Made by a program: the position numbers and the translations under genes. From the NCBI GenBank assembly GCA_964551735.1, contig CAZKEF010000022.1:36981-100980 (forward strand): a DNA stretch of 64,000 nucleotides, given 5' to 3'. The number at the start of each line of letters is the position of its first letter. Position 1 is the stretch's first letter. The DNA is from DAOUAT01 sp964551735. GTDB lineage: Bacteria; Chloroflexota; Anaerolineae; CG2-30-64-16. Positions 1-9,367 of the stretch are shown piece after piece. The notes under the pieces are model-generated. The model was not told where the DNA came from. It made no database searches and was given only the letters and a program-made list of their open reading frames with translations.

Positions 1-541
1 TGGCGCAGGCATAGGCTCTGAACTTGTAGCTTTCCCCCGCCAGATAGTCGAACTTTGCCAGCTCCGCGTCCCGACCGGATGGTTCGTGGCCTTCCGGTTC
101 GGGGCGAAGCATGGCCATGAAAGGCGTGAAGTGCCGGCTGGTGGCCGTGTTGAACTCAATCGTGGTAGCAGAAACTGCCCCCGTCTGCGTCAGACCGCCG
201 ATGGTGATCCACGAGAACAGCAGGATTTCCCCCATCTCGACATCCGAGATCGTTGCTGTCGGATAGGCGGCCAGGGTGACGTGGTCACCGCGGCGCTCCC
301 AGGCGTAGATGGTGTCGTGTGTCGCGCAGAGCAGTTTCTCGGTGGTGCGATGGCGGAAGGCGGCGATGGCCGGCGCGAGGACGGTGTATGGAAAGGGGTG
401 CTCGTGGCCCACGGCCGCATAAAACGCGCTCCTGAAGGCCTCGGGCACCGCCTCCGGCGACTCGATGACCCTGGCCCACGATGACATCGTCTGTCGGGCC
501 CCGGTCATCGCAGACAACTCACGATGCGAGTCCGGTGTCAT
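1..541 (-). CDS. Hypothetical protein, 3' end cut by window edge
   Basis: An open frame runs from an ATG at 541 off the left edge, giving at least 180 residues with coding-like GC-rich third positions and no stop. The start lies 13 bp after the stop of the upstream carotenoid gene, so the two are probably co-transcribed. The middle of the protein (KLLCATHDTIYAWER, then ILLFSWITIGGL) reads like a compact beta-rich domain, perhaps PH/GRAM-like, but this is only a visual impression. No signal peptide or membrane segment is visible. I do not recognise the family. The real C-terminus is outside the window. Confidence 0.6.
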   Translation of the reverse strand, partial: MTPDSHRELSAMTGARQTMSSWARVIESPEAVPEAFRSAFYAAVGHEHPFPYTVLAPAIAAFRHRTTEKLLCATHDTIYAWERRGDHVTLAAYPTATISDVEMGEILLFSWITIGGLTQTGAVSATTIEFNTATSRHFTPFMAMLRPEPEGHEPSGRDAELAKFDYLAGESYKFRAYACA

Positions 542-554
542 GACCCGCGCCTCC

Positions 555-1358
555 TTACGACCGCCGATCCTGCGGCCGCGCGCGTGCCGCAGCAGGATCG
601 GCGGTCAGTTTTGCCCACGCCATTATCGCCCAGGGCAGCATCACGAAGAAACCGATCAACGCCAGGTCGCCCGCGCTGTGCCGCAGGCTGCTGGCGATCA
701 TCCCCAGCGCGGTCACCCCGTAGGCCGCCACCGCCTGCCGGTCGAAGCCGGGGTCGAGGGCCGCGCCCCCAGTGGGCCGGACCAACAGGTACAAGGCGTA
801 GGTCGTGAAGACCGTTAGCCACCAGCCCCAGAAGTTCTGCAGCGGGATGCCGAAGTACGCGCCCTCGGTATCCCAAACCCAGTGCCCGCCGGACACCATC
901 AGGGGGTCCATGACCACGTCCCACGCGGTCATCACCAGCCCGCCGACCGCCGCCACGGCCAGGAGCCGCGGGGGCCCACCCCCGCGGGTGGTCCTTTCAC
1001 CGTGGCCGATCAGCCGTTCCGCGATCACCAAGGACGGGTAGCTCATCATGAACCAGGCGACCGGGATCAAGTAGGGCACCAGGCCCAGGAACTTGGGGCC
1101 GAGCTTGGCGGTGTAGTGGTAGGGGCCATACACCCAGCCGGTGGCCACGCCGACGCTCTCGAACGCCAGGCTGACCCCGAAGACCAGCGGGAGCAGGCGC
1201 AGGGCGCCCTTCCAGCCCTCGCGCTGCCCCGCGTGCAGCAGGGCGAACGCGGAACCGATCAGCGGCGCGACCTGGACGAGCGGCCGGCCGAAGACGGAAT
1301 AGGCCGTCAGCAGGGCGTACAGTGTTAGCAGGGCCAGGGTGATACGGCGCAGGGTCAT
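555..1358 (-). CDS. Carotenoid biosynthesis membrane protein (CruF-like)
   Basis: A 267-residue polytopic membrane protein of the carotenoid synthesis family that includes CruF, the C-1',2' hydratase of acyclic or glycosylated carotenoids. The family signature is visible: GWVYGPYHYTAKLGPKFLGL followed by VPYLIPVAWFMM, then the conserved AWDVVMDPLM and the GHWVWDTEGAYFGIPLQNFWGW block. The frame stays open upstream, but the ATG at 1358 is chosen because the first membrane helix begins there and the upstream residues do not look coding. It sits downstream of the SulP gene after a 301-bp gap and just before the partial gene at 541. No other carotenoid gene is in the window. Hydratase activity is inferred from the family. 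Confidence 0.82.
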   Translation of the reverse strand: MTLRRITLALLTLYALLTAYSVFGRPLVQVAPLIGSAFALLHAGQREGWKGALRLLPLVFGVSLAFESVGVATGWVYGPYHYTAKLGPKFLGLVPYLIPVAWFMMSYPSLVIAERLIGHGERTTRGGGPPRLLAVAAVGGLVMTAWDVVMDPLMVSGGHWVWDTEGAYFGIPLQNFWGWWLTVFTTYALYLLVRPTGGAALDPGFDRQAVAAYGVTALGMIASSLRHSAGDLALIGFFVMLPWAIMAWAKLTADPAAARARPQDRRS

Positions 1359-1659
1359 GTGTTTTCCTCGCACCCATTCTATGCCGGCGCCCAGGCTGCC
1401 GCCATGACCCTTGTCATGCCTGGAGTTATGTCGTGCCGGGGCGCGCGGGAGCCAGTCGTGCGGGTCGGGCGGCAAAGCGCCTTGCGGGCGCCAGCACGCG
1501 CTCGCTGAGGCCCCGGTAGCCCACTGCCGCGCGGTGGCCCGCCAACAGGATCGCGCCCCCAGGCCAGAGGGCAGCGGCGATGCCGGGCGCCGGTGCGGTG
1601 CGGCGGCGTTTTGGGTCAGGCATTTCAGCTGCAGCACCAGGTCCTGCCCCCCTAGGGGG
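1359..1659. other. Gap of 301 bp, no supported gene
   Basis: Between the SulP stop and the CruF-like start. One minus-strand frame (1426-1623, 65 codons) is open but arginine/alanine-rich, matches no family I know and has no clear ribosome-binding site. It could be a decayed gene end. I see no convincing promoter, terminator or RNA here. Confidence 0.4.
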
Positions 1660-3915
1660 TTAGCGAAGCAGTGCGTCGATAGCGTGATCCATGGTCACCA
1701 GCCGCTCTGCGATCATGCGGGCCATCAGCTCATGGAAGGCCGCCGCCAGGGCTGGCTCCTCGTCCCGCATGCGGGCCAGGGCCGCAGGCGTGAGGCGATG
1801 GGCGATGGTCGGCGCGTCGGTGATGACGGAGGCCGTCCGCCCTGCCCGCAGATAGAGGCCCAGTTCTCCAATGGCCGTCCCGGGGCCCAAAGTGCGGAGG
1901 CGCAGCCGGCTGCCATCCTGGAACTCGCGATAGATCGAGACCTTGCCGCGCTCGATCAGGTACAAGTCCCCTTCTGCAGCCCCCTGCCGAACCAGGTGTT
2001 CCCCGTCTCCAACCTCGATCTGCTCCAGGTATCCGATCAGCCGGGCGCTTCCTGCGGCGTCCAGCCCGCCCTGCGCCAACTGGGCCGGCAATGTCAGCGG
2101 TGCATCCTTCAGGGAGGCCCCCGCGTGCTCCAGCAGTGTTTCCTCACACCACTCAAGGCCCAGGTCGAGATTGGGGAAGAACCGCAACGCGGGTTCGGAT
2201 GCGAGTAGGCCGCCCACCTCGAACTGGCGCCTCATGCCGGCCGTCAGATGCGTCAACACCAGGGTGATCTGCCTGGCCTCGGCCAACTGCCGGCATCTGC
2301 GAAAGCTGAAGATAGCGGACGAGTCGAGACCGGTGACGCGGCGAAAGTCCAAGACGACAAAACGAACCTGCGGCAGCGCCGGGGCGGCGATCCGCGACCG
2401 GACCTGCTCCAACAGCCGATCGGCCGTCCCGAAGAAGATGAAGCCGCGCAGTTCCAGGATATGGATCTGCGGCCCCAGCTCTTGCAGCCGCCTGCGGCAA
2501 CTCAGGTTGCGTTGAACGTTGCTTCGCATCTCGGCGCCGGAGAGCGTGTGGTGGACAACGCTGATGCGGCTGTAGCTGACCACAAAGAGCAGGAGCATGG
2601 CGGCCAGGCCGGCGCCCACCCCCATCAGGAAGTTGGTGGTGGCGATCACGGCCAGGATCAGGAGGACGATGGCATAGTCCACCTTGGAGAGCCTCGACCA
2701 GCCGGTGAACACCCACTCGACGAGGAAGTCCAGGCCCAAGAAGAGAAGCAGGCCGCCCACGACGGGCCGGGGAGCCAGGGCCAGCAGGGGCGCCCCGCCC
2801 AACACCACCGCGGCGAGCAGCAGGGCGGCCACCAGGCTGGGCAAGCGCCCGCGCGAGCCGATGCGCGGGCCAAGGGTGGAGAGGCTCAGCGCATGAAAAC
2901 CCACCGCACCGCCGCCCAGGCCGGATAGGAGATTGGCCGCGCCCGCGACCCGTAGCTCACGGTTCAGGTCAATGTCCCGGTGAATGGCCAACTCGGTGCC
3001 CGAGGCGTTCAGCAGCAGGCTCACCACGGTCAGGACGAGGACGATGAGGACGTTGCCCCACTGGCCCAAGATGGCCGACAAATTCGCCGCGGCCAGGAGT
3101 GCGGGTGTCAAAGGCTGCCACGCCACCTGAACCGCCCCGGCCCCGGCCGGGCCCGACGACGGCGTCGCCAGCAGCAAGCCGCGAGCAGCGGCTTCGTCAA
3201 CGGACAGGCCCACGATCAGCAGGACGAGGTAGAAAAGGACAAAGGCGCCCACCAGGATCGCCGGCATGGTCAAGAAATGCCGCACCCGCCGCAGGGCGAC
3301 AAGGAGAGCCAGGGCCAGGAGCAGGCCGGGGAGCCACAGGGCGAGCTGTCCGGGTTGAAGCGCCGCCTGCAGCCCCGAGACGGTGAGCGGCAGGCCAGTC
3401 ATTACCGCAAAGGAGCCGCCGACCAGGAGCCAGCCCGATCCGGCCAGGAAGCCACCGATCACGGGATAGGGGATGTAACGGACCAGGCGGCCGAGCCGAA
3501 AGGCGCCCAGCATCCAGAGAAAGGCGCCGGCGAGCAGCGTGGCGACCGCAATCCCCACCAGGACGGTGGCGAGCCTCTCCTCAGCGCTGGCAGTCCCAAG
3601 GGACCCAAAGAGTGCGGCCGCCATCGCCGCCAGGATCACACCCGAGGTATCCTGCAAACTGCCGGTGACGCCGGGCACGGAGCTGCCCAGTGAAATGACG
3701 GTCAGCACGATGATCTGGGTGGCGAGCGCGATCCCGAGCCCGTAGGAGAGATAAGGAGCCAGGTCGCCGGCGAAGAGGAGGCTCGCGACCGATAGGGCAA
3801 AAAAGACCTCCACCAGGCCGATGAGCAGGCCCGTGGTGAGGCTCGGCATCCAGGCGCCGGAGCCAAACTCAACTCGAAGCCAGGCCGCAAGTCTTGCAGG
3901 AACGGTTCTGCCCAT
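1660..3915 (-). CDS. SulP-family anion transporter with STAS and cyclic-nucleotide-binding domains
   Basis: A 751-residue inner-membrane protein. Residues 1 to about 440 are hydrophobic helices of the SulP/SLC26 fold (sulfate, bicarbonate or related anion transport), about 470-590 form a STAS domain (HILELRGFIFFGTADRL, then LDFRRVTGLDSSA), and about 620-740 form a cNMP-binding domain. The phosphate-binding cassette looks intact: IGELGLYLRAGRTASV has the GEL motif and the RTA arginine. The ATG at 3915 is chosen because GGGAGG lies 9-10 bases upstream and the membrane domain follows at once. It begins 29 bp after the stop of a class III cyclase gene in the same transcription unit, so the nucleotide ligand may be made by its neighbour. 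The substrate cannot be told from sequence. Confidence 0.9.
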   Translation of the reverse strand: MGRTVPARLAAWLRVEFGSGAWMPSLTTGLLIGLVEVFFALSVASLLFAGDLAPYLSYGLGIALATQIIVLTVISLGSSVPGVTGSLQDTSGVILAAMAAALFGSLGTASAEERLATVLVGIAVATLLAGAFLWMLGAFRLGRLVRYIPYPVIGGFLAGSGWLLVGGSFAVMTGLPLTVSGLQAALQPGQLALWLPGLLLALALLVALRRVRHFLTMPAILVGAFVLFYLVLLIVGLSVDEAAARGLLLATPSSGPAGAGAVQVAWQPLTPALLAAANLSAILGQWGNVLIVLVLTVVSLLLNASGTELAIHRDIDLNRELRVAGAANLLSGLGGGAVGFHALSLSTLGPRIGSRGRLPSLVAALLLAAVVLGGAPLLALAPRPVVGGLLLFLGLDFLVEWVFTGWSRLSKVDYAIVLLILAVIATTNFLMGVGAGLAAMLLLFVVSYSRISVVHHTLSGAEMRSNVQRNLSCRRRLQELGPQIHILELRGFIFFGTADRLLEQVRSRIAAPALPQVRFVVLDFRRVTGLDSSAIFSFRRCRQLAEARQITLVLTHLTAGMRRQFEVGGLLASEPALRFFPNLDLGLEWCEETLLEHAGASLKDAPLTLPAQLAQGGLDAAGSARLIGYLEQIEVGDGEHLVRQGAAEGDLYLIERGKVSIYREFQDGSRLRLRTLGPGTAIGELGLYLRAGRTASVITDAPTIAHRLTPAALARMRDEEPALAAAFHELMARMIAERLVTMDHAIDALLR

Positions 3916-3944
3916 GGTGACCCTCCCTTTCGGCCCAGCCGCCG

Positions 3945-6900
3945 TTATGCCTGCGGCCCCGGTGTGCGGGGTGAGGGCGCAGGGCCGCCGGCCTGGTCGC
4001 ACGGCTGTGCCAGGGTGAATTCGCGCGCCAGCTCACGATGGGCCTCCACTTGCTCCAGGAAAGAGCGCTTCAGTGCCATATCGTCGATGGTCGCGGCCTG
4101 CTCCTGGAGGAGGGCATGGGCCGTGGCCAGGACCTCAGCGGCCCTCGGATCCTGCGCCGCCTGGAGGACGCGGGTGCAGGTCAGGTAGATGCGAAACGGC
4201 TCGTCAGTCCCGTGCAGCGCGCCCGTCTCCAGATGATCCAGGATCTGTTCGACGCGGGCCTGCGCGCCGGCCAGGTCACCCTGGGCCAGGGCGAGGCGGG
4301 CCAGCCCGGCGGAAACCTCGGCCGCCAGGTGGGGCTGGCCGATGGCCTGCCGCATCTCCAGGGCCTCTCGGAAGGCAGCGGCGGCCTCGTCGGCGTGCCC
4401 CAGGCCCTCGAGCGCAGAGCCACGCAGGGCGAGAGCCTGCGCCAGCATCGTACGCCGGCCGGCAGCTTTGGCCATGCTGGCGACGATGCCGCTGCCCTCC
4501 AGCGCCGCCTCGTCGTCTCCCTGCTGATGCTGGAGCAGAGCCAACCCGTAGCGAGCATAGGCTTCGAGCCCATTGTCGCCGATCTCGCGGCCGACCCCGA
4601 GGGACGCCTCGTAGCTCTCTCTGGCGGTAGGATAGTCGCCGAGCGTGAGGAGAAGTCTGCCCCGAGTCAGCCGGCATGCAGCCTCCTGCCGCCGCAAGCC
4701 TACGGACCGAGCCACAGCCAGCGCTTGCACTAGATGGGCGCCGGCCTGGCGGAACTCGCCCAGCGCCAGGCAGTAGGTGCCCAGATTGTGCAGTGCCCCG
4801 CTCTCCATCTGCCTGTCGCCCGCGGCGCGGTGAATGTCCAGCGCCTGTGCTACGGAGGCCACAGCGCCGGCAAAATCACCTCGCATGGCCGCGATGCTGG
4901 CGACATAGGAGAGCACCAAGCCCTGGTCCAGCCGGCTGCCGATCTGGCGAGCGAGGTCGAGGGCCTGCCCACAGTAGGCCTGTGCTTCCGAAAGCTCACC
5001 TCGATCCACGGTGAGGCCTGCCAGGTTGCTCAGGCTGCGCGCCTCTCCCAGCCGGTCGCCGATGTCGTGCTGGATCCGGATCACCTCTTCAAAGCACTCC
5101 TGCGACTGGTCCCAGACGCCCAAGTCCCAAAGGATCACGCCCAGATTGTTGAGGGCGGCTCCTTCGCCCCGCCGGTCGCCCGTCTCCCGGCACAGGGCCA
5201 AGGACTGGCGATAGTTCGCCGCGGCCTGGGAAAAGTCGCTCTGGCACCAGCATACCGAGCCGATGCGAAGCAGGCCCAGGGCCTGCGCCGGCAGGTCCCC
5301 CTGGGCGCGGGCCAGCACCACGGCCTTTTCCAGCAGGGGAAGGGCCGCCTGATAGTCGCCCTGGCGGGTGAGGGCCTCGCCCCACAGCAGGAGCGCCTCG
5401 GCCTCGATCTCGGCGTCTTCCGGCCCGGTCGCCAGTCCGATGGCCACCTGCGCCGCCGCGATGCACGCCGCGCGGTCACTGATGGCCTGCCCGTAGCGCG
5501 CCTGCCGCAGGGCCGCCCGGGCCCGGCGGCAGGCGTCACCGAGGGCCTCGGCCAGGGATTGGAGGGCGGCCAGGTCGGCGGCCTGCGCCTTCCGCTCCCC
5601 CAGCAGATGGTAGACGGCCTCGCGACGAAGCAGGAGCCCATAGCGGCCGGGCAGGTCTCCCTCGGGGGTGAGGGCCAGGGCGCGGCTGAAATAGGACGCG
5701 GCTTCCGCGTTGGCGAAACGGCCCGCCGCCTGCTCGCCGGCGCGGCGCAGGTAGGGCAGGGCCCGCTGCGTCTCGCCGGCCGCCTCGAGATGGTCGGCAA
5801 TCAGCCCGCAGTACTCGCCGGCCCGCTCACCGCCCTGCTCCTCCAGCCACTCGGCCGCCAGTGCATGGTAGACCCGCCGGACCCGCTTCAGCACCCCCTC
5901 GTAGGCCACATCGCGCAGCAGGGCGTGTATAAAAAGGTACTCCTCGGCCCCGGCAAAGGCCGACGCCGGCTGGCGGAAGACCATCTCCCGGGCCTGGATG
6001 GCCGCCAGCGACCGCCCGATACCGGCCCCGGCCCCGCGCCCGCCGGCGCCCCGCGGCGCCTCGCCAAGGTGCGCGACGGCCCGATCCCAAAAGCGGCGCC
6101 CGACCACCGAGGCCCGCTGCAGCACAGCCCGGTCCTCCGCCGCCAGGCGGTCGATGCGCGCCTGGAGCACACCGGCCAGGGTCGGCGGCACCGGCGCCCC
6201 GCCCAGGCGGCCGGCCTCGACACGCCAGGCGTCTGGCCCCGCGACGATCACCCCGTCCTCGATCAGCATCTTGATCAGCTCTTCGATGTAGAAGGGATTG
6301 CCTTCTGCCCGGCCCGCCACCAGCTTGCTCAGCGCCTCGGGCAGCGGCCCGGCCAGGGCGAACGGGTACGTCCGCAGGATCTCCTCGATCAGCCGCTGCG
6401 ACTCCTGCTCCGACAGGCAGCCCAGCTCGATGCGCCGCTGGCAGGCCCGCTCGTCCCCCCACTTCGGCCGGCGCTCCAGCAGGCTCGGACGGGCCAGGCC
6501 AACGATCAGGAGCGGCCGGCCGGCCAGCGACAGCGACAGGCCGTCCAGCAGGTCCAGCGAGCTGTCGTCGGCCCAATGCAGGTCCTCCAGCAGCACGACG
6601 GCCGGCAGGCGCTCCGTCATGGCGCGGAAGTAGCCGTCCAGGTAGACGAGGGCCCGGTCCCGGATCTGCCTGGCATCGCCCAGCGCCTCCCGCAGATGCC
6701 GGCTGTCGCCAAAGCCCAGGCCCAGCAGGTGCCCGACAAAGTGGGCCTGCACCTCGGCCTGCCCCCCCTCGCCCAGCGCCTCTGCGAACCCTCTCTCCAG
6801 CTTGGCCTGCACCGTCTCCGGCGGGTCCGAGTCCTGGATCTGGAAACGGAAAGCCAAAAGATCCCGAATCAGCGCGTAGGGCATGCCCTGCTGGTCGTGG

Positions 6901-7850
6901 CCGGCCCGCCCCTTGAACAGGAGGAAGCGCTGCGGGAGCACATCGGCCCAGTTCTCGAACTCGAACAGCAGGCGTGACTTGCCCACGCCCGCCTCGCCGA
7001 TCACGGTGATGGCCAGCTGGGGCCCACCCTGCGCGATGCTGAGGAGGGCGTCCTGCAACCGCCGCAGCTCGGCCTGGCGGCCAATCATGCGCGTCTCGAC
7101 CCCCTCCACGCCATGCAGGCCGCGGTGAAACGCACGCGGCCGGGCCCGCGCCACCCGGTAGGTGAGCACCGGCTCGGCCCTGCCCTTGACCATCAGCGGC
7201 GGCTGGACCTCCACGTCGAAGGCGCCGCGCACGTGGCGGTAGGTGTCGTGGGAGATGAGGATGCCATTGGGGGGCGCCAGGCCCTCCAGCCGGCTGGCCA
7301 GGTTGACCGTGTCGCCGGTGACCGCCAGGTCCCCGGCGCCCGCCGCCTCGGCGACCAGCACCGGGCCGGTGTGGATGCCCACCCGCATCGCCAGGCGGAC
7401 GCCAAAGCGCTCCTCCAGGCAGACGTTGAGCCGCGGCAGGCCATCGCGCACCAGAAGCGCGGCGCGGATGGCCTTCTCGGCGTCCGCCTCGGTAGCGACC
7501 GGCACCCCAAAGACGGCCATCACCGCGTCGCCGATGTACTTTTCCAGGCGGCCGCCGAAGCGGGCGACGGCCTCCCGCCAGGGCTCGAAGTAGCCTTCCA
7601 GCAGGTCGCGCACGTCCTCGGGGTCCAGCGACTCGGCCAGAGGGGTGAAGCCCACCAGATCCGCAAAGAGCACGGTCACCAGCTTGCGCTGGCGCTCGAC
7701 GGGCTCCCGGGTCAGGTCGCTGAGCTTTTCGCACAGGGCCGCGATGGAGGTATCCACGGCGAGATCCCCCAACTGAGCGCGGCGCGCCTCCAGGCTCGCG
7801 ATGGCGTCCTGGAGCCGGGCAATCTCTTTCTCCAGGGTGGGTGCGGTCAT
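3945..7850 (-). CDS. Class III nucleotidyl cyclase fused to AAA ATPase and TPR repeats
   Basis: A 1301-residue cytosolic regulator. Residues about 57-235 are a class III cyclase with metal aspartates D64 (LFADLVGF) and D108 (EKYIGDAVMAVFG), the purine-contacting lysine just before YIGD, and transition-state residues N183 and R187 (TVNLASRLE). Residues about 255-550 are an AAA/STAND ATPase with Walker A GEAGVGKS (285-292) and Walker B VVLLEDLHWADD. The remainder is tandem TPR repeats. This order resembles soluble adenylyl cyclases. The long frame continues upstream to 8135, but the ATG at 7850 is chosen because the promoter lies at 7987-8015. All catalytic residues appear present, so activity is likely. 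Next gene: SulP with a cNMP domain. Confidence 0.9.
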   Translation of the reverse strand: MTAPTLEKEIARLQDAIASLEARRAQLGDLAVDTSIAALCEKLSDLTREPVERQRKLVTVLFADLVGFTPLAESLDPEDVRDLLEGYFEPWREAVARFGGRLEKYIGDAVMAVFGVPVATEADAEKAIRAALLVRDGLPRLNVCLEERFGVRLAMRVGIHTGPVLVAEAAGAGDLAVTGDTVNLASRLEGLAPPNGILISHDTYRHVRGAFDVEVQPPLMVKGRAEPVLTYRVARARPRAFHRGLHGVEGVETRMIGRQAELRRLQDALLSIAQGGPQLAITVIGEAGVGKSRLLFEFENWADVLPQRFLLFKGRAGHDQQGMPYALIRDLLAFRFQIQDSDPPETVQAKLERGFAEALGEGGQAEVQAHFVGHLLGLGFGDSRHLREALGDARQIRDRALVYLDGYFRAMTERLPAVVLLEDLHWADDSSLDLLDGLSLSLAGRPLLIVGLARPSLLERRPKWGDERACQRRIELGCLSEQESQRLIEEILRTYPFALAGPLPEALSKLVAGRAEGNPFYIEELIKMLIEDGVIVAGPDAWRVEAGRLGGAPVPPTLAGVLQARIDRLAAEDRAVLQRASVVGRRFWDRAVAHLGEAPRGAGGRGAGAGIGRSLAAIQAREMVFRQPASAFAGAEEYLFIHALLRDVAYEGVLKRVRRVYHALAAEWLEEQGGERAGEYCGLIADHLEAAGETQRALPYLRRAGEQAAGRFANAEAASYFSRALALTPEGDLPGRYGLLLRREAVYHLLGERKAQAADLAALQSLAEALGDACRRARAALRQARYGQAISDRAACIAAAQVAIGLATGPEDAEIEAEALLLWGEALTRQGDYQAALPLLEKAVVLARAQGDLPAQALGLLRIGSVCWCQSDFSQAAANYRQSLALCRETGDRRGEGAALNNLGVILWDLGVWDQSQECFEEVIRIQHDIGDRLGEARSLSNLAGLTVDRGELSEAQAYCGQALDLARQIGSRLDQGLVLSYVASIAAMRGDFAGAVASVAQALDIHRAAGDRQMESGALHNLGTYCLALGEFRQAGAHLVQALAVARSVGLRRQEAACRLTRGRLLLTLGDYPTARESYEASLGVGREIGDNGLEAYARYGLALLQHQQGDDEAALEGSGIVASMAKAAGRRTMLAQALALRGSALEGLGHADEAAAAFREALEMRQAIGQPHLAAEVSAGLARLALAQGDLAGAQARVEQILDHLETGALHGTDEPFRIYLTCTRVLQAAQDPRAAEVLATAHALLQEQAATIDDMALKRSFLEQVEAHRELAREFTLAQPCDQAGGPAPSPRTPGPQA

Positions 7851-7986
7851 GGCGGGCCTGGTCTCTTTCCCAACGAAAACGCAAGCGCAACCCCTGAGCG
7901 GCGTGCGCGCTGCCATCGCGGTGATCCGTTCTGGCATGCCCCCAGCCGAACGCAGACATCGCGCCCAACGCTGCAATCCTGCGAGC

Positions 7987-8015
7987 ATTATAGTATAAGG
8001 CGGTGCACGCGACAA
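7987..8015 (-). promoter_or_regulatory. Sigma70-type promoter of the cyclase-SulP unit
   Basis: Reading the minus strand, TTGTCG, a 17-bp spacer and a perfect TATAAT. Transcription would start near 7980, about 130 bases before the cyclase ATG. Confidence 0.6.
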
Positions 8016-8302
8016 GCGAGATGGAGGAGGGATGCCTCGGCCTCGCTCAACTCTGGCCAGCGCTTGCGCAGCGGATAGGCGTCCGCCCACTCCGCCGGGC
8101 ATGCTCGGCCACGCAGACCACCGCGAAGCCCTCAAAACGCCGCCAGCGGTTCCAGGGTGTTGACTCGCTGATCGGCAATAATGCGTTTCTCAGCCACTGG
8201 AGTCAAGGTAAGTTCCGGCTTCCGCCTGTTCGCTGCTGCCTGTCTGGTACGCTCGGGAAGCAGAAAGGAGGGTCAAGTGCCGTCAGCCCGCCGAATAATG
8301 AA
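8016..8302. other. Gap with possible decayed coding remnant
   Basis: On the minus strand between about 8190 and 8020 two adjacent frames each read like protein for a short stretch: one gives WNRWRRFEGFAVVCVAEHAR, the other PAEWADAYPLRKRWPELSEA. This suggests a frameshifted gene fragment, but I cannot name a family and it is too short to be sure. Nothing else is visible up to the hairpin at 8303. Confidence 0.3.
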
Positions 8303-8326
8303 CGGGGCCAGAGGCATCTGGCCCCG
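8303..8326 (-). terminator. Hairpin after the secreted-protein gene
   Basis: A perfect 10-bp stem (CGGGGCCAGA with TCTGGCCCCG) around a GGCA loop, 60 bp downstream of the stop at 8386. On the minus strand it is followed by the T-rich TTCATTATTC, so intrinsic termination is plausible although the T run is broken. Confidence 0.5.
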
Positions 8327-8385
8327 TCGACCTATGTGCTCGCCCCGCTCGTTAGTCGCCTACCTCTCATCTATCGCATGTCTGC

Positions 8386-8928
8386 TCAGGGCAGACGGCG
8401 AAGAGCGCGAACGCCGATTTGATACTCCCCACTGTTATCTGCGACCCCCGCGTCACCCACCGCAAAAGTCAGCGGGCCTCCCGGCGCCGTGATGGAAAAG
8501 ACATATACATGCTTGGGATTGTAAGGGGGGATCGGGTTCACGAGATAATCGGCCGGACCACCGTTGATCCACAGTGTCCAGTTGAAGAATTCCGTGGGGT
8601 GCCACGGTTCGATTGGGTTGCCTTCATAATCGGTGAAGATGTAGAACGCATCGGACAATTGACTGCCGGATGCCATGCCGGTACCCATGACCGCGACCGC
8701 GGTTGGGCCGCTGTATGAATTGGCCGTTTGCACACCTGCTGGGCCCAGGATGAACGGCACGGTCAAGATCTCTTGCGCCGCACCGCCTAATGCTTGTCCC
8801 AACACCGGCGCCTGGGCAGGACGTGCCGCCCCGGCGCTGCCCACCAGCAGCAGGATCAGCAAGGACGTGCTGCACACGACGCAGACTGCTGCGCGCTTCG
8901 ATCGCTGATGGGACGAGAGCTTGCTCAT
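8386..8928 (-). CDS. Small secreted protein of unknown function
   Basis: A 180-residue protein with an N-terminal signal peptide: a basic start, then a hydrophobic core ending near GSAGAARPAQA. The mature part is rich in aromatic and small residues and looks like a single beta-sandwich domain (EFFNWTLWINGGPADYL, then HVYVFSITAPGG). An in-frame ATG exists at 8940, but GGAGG sits between it and the ATG at 8928, so 8928 is the likely start. It is monocistronic: a promoter-like pair lies at 9086-9114 and a hairpin follows at 8303-8326. No family was recognised. Confidence 0.72.
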   Translation of the reverse strand: MSKLSSHQRSKRAAVCVVCSTSLLILLLVGSAGAARPAQAPVLGQALGGAAQEILTVPFILGPAGVQTANSYSGPTAVAVMGTGMASGSQLSDAFYIFTDYEGNPIEPWHPTEFFNWTLWINGGPADYLVNPIPPYNPKHVYVFSITAPGGPLTFAVGDAGVADNSGEYQIGVRALRRLP

Positions 8929-9085
8929 ATCACCCTCCAATGAAAAAACCCATCCCAGATGCGAGCACAGGCCGAAACGCCGGGTTCTTTGAGGTTACGG
9001 GGTGCGCAGAGCGTGGTAGCGAATAAGGAACGGTGGGTCAACGCAGGCGCATAACCCTAAGGCAACCATCGCGTTTGTTAAGAAT

Positions 9086-9114
9086 AACTTAGCACACACC
9101 AGGGTAGAAGTCAA
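9086..9114 (-). promoter_or_regulatory. Probable promoter of the small secreted protein
   Basis: Minus strand: TTGACT, 17 bp, TAAGTT. The -35 box is strong and the -10 box weak. It lies in an AT-rich patch about 160 bases upstream of the start at 8928. Confidence 0.42.
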
Positions 9115-9166
9115 TACCCCAGAGCGAAGTCATGCTGTAGAAGCTGCTCATCCGAATCCACAGGAC

Positions 9167-9194
9167 TTGACTTTTGTCGCGCAGCGCCTACAAT
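9167..9194 (+). promoter_or_regulatory. Promoter of the sulfatase-maturase gene
   Basis: TTGACT, a 16-bp spacer and TACAAT. It points toward the gene at 9368 and leaves a 5' leader of about 165 bases in which I see no clear riboswitch or second gene. Confidence 0.55.
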
Positions 9195-9367
9195 AAAACC
9201 GGAATTCGGATTAAGCTCTGGGCCGCGGTGCGCATCCTGGAGACCACAGCCTTGCGCCTGGAACGAGTGGTTCCTCCGCCTACAAGCGGTCCTCCTCGCT
9301 CACGCAGACGAAATAACCCATCCCGACCCCGATCCAGCGACCCGCCTGGGCTTCTAGAGGAGCGAAA

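Noticed and set aside
4734..6977. Long plus-strand open frame of 747 codons opposite the cyclase gene
   Set aside because: It is antisense to conserved AAA and TPR coding sequence; its product is Gln/Pro/Arg-rich with no family features. High GC opens such frames by chance.
9195..9367. 165-base leader of the maturase gene as a riboswitch
   Set aside because: I could not find a conserved riboswitch core or a clear terminator/antiterminator pair by eye.
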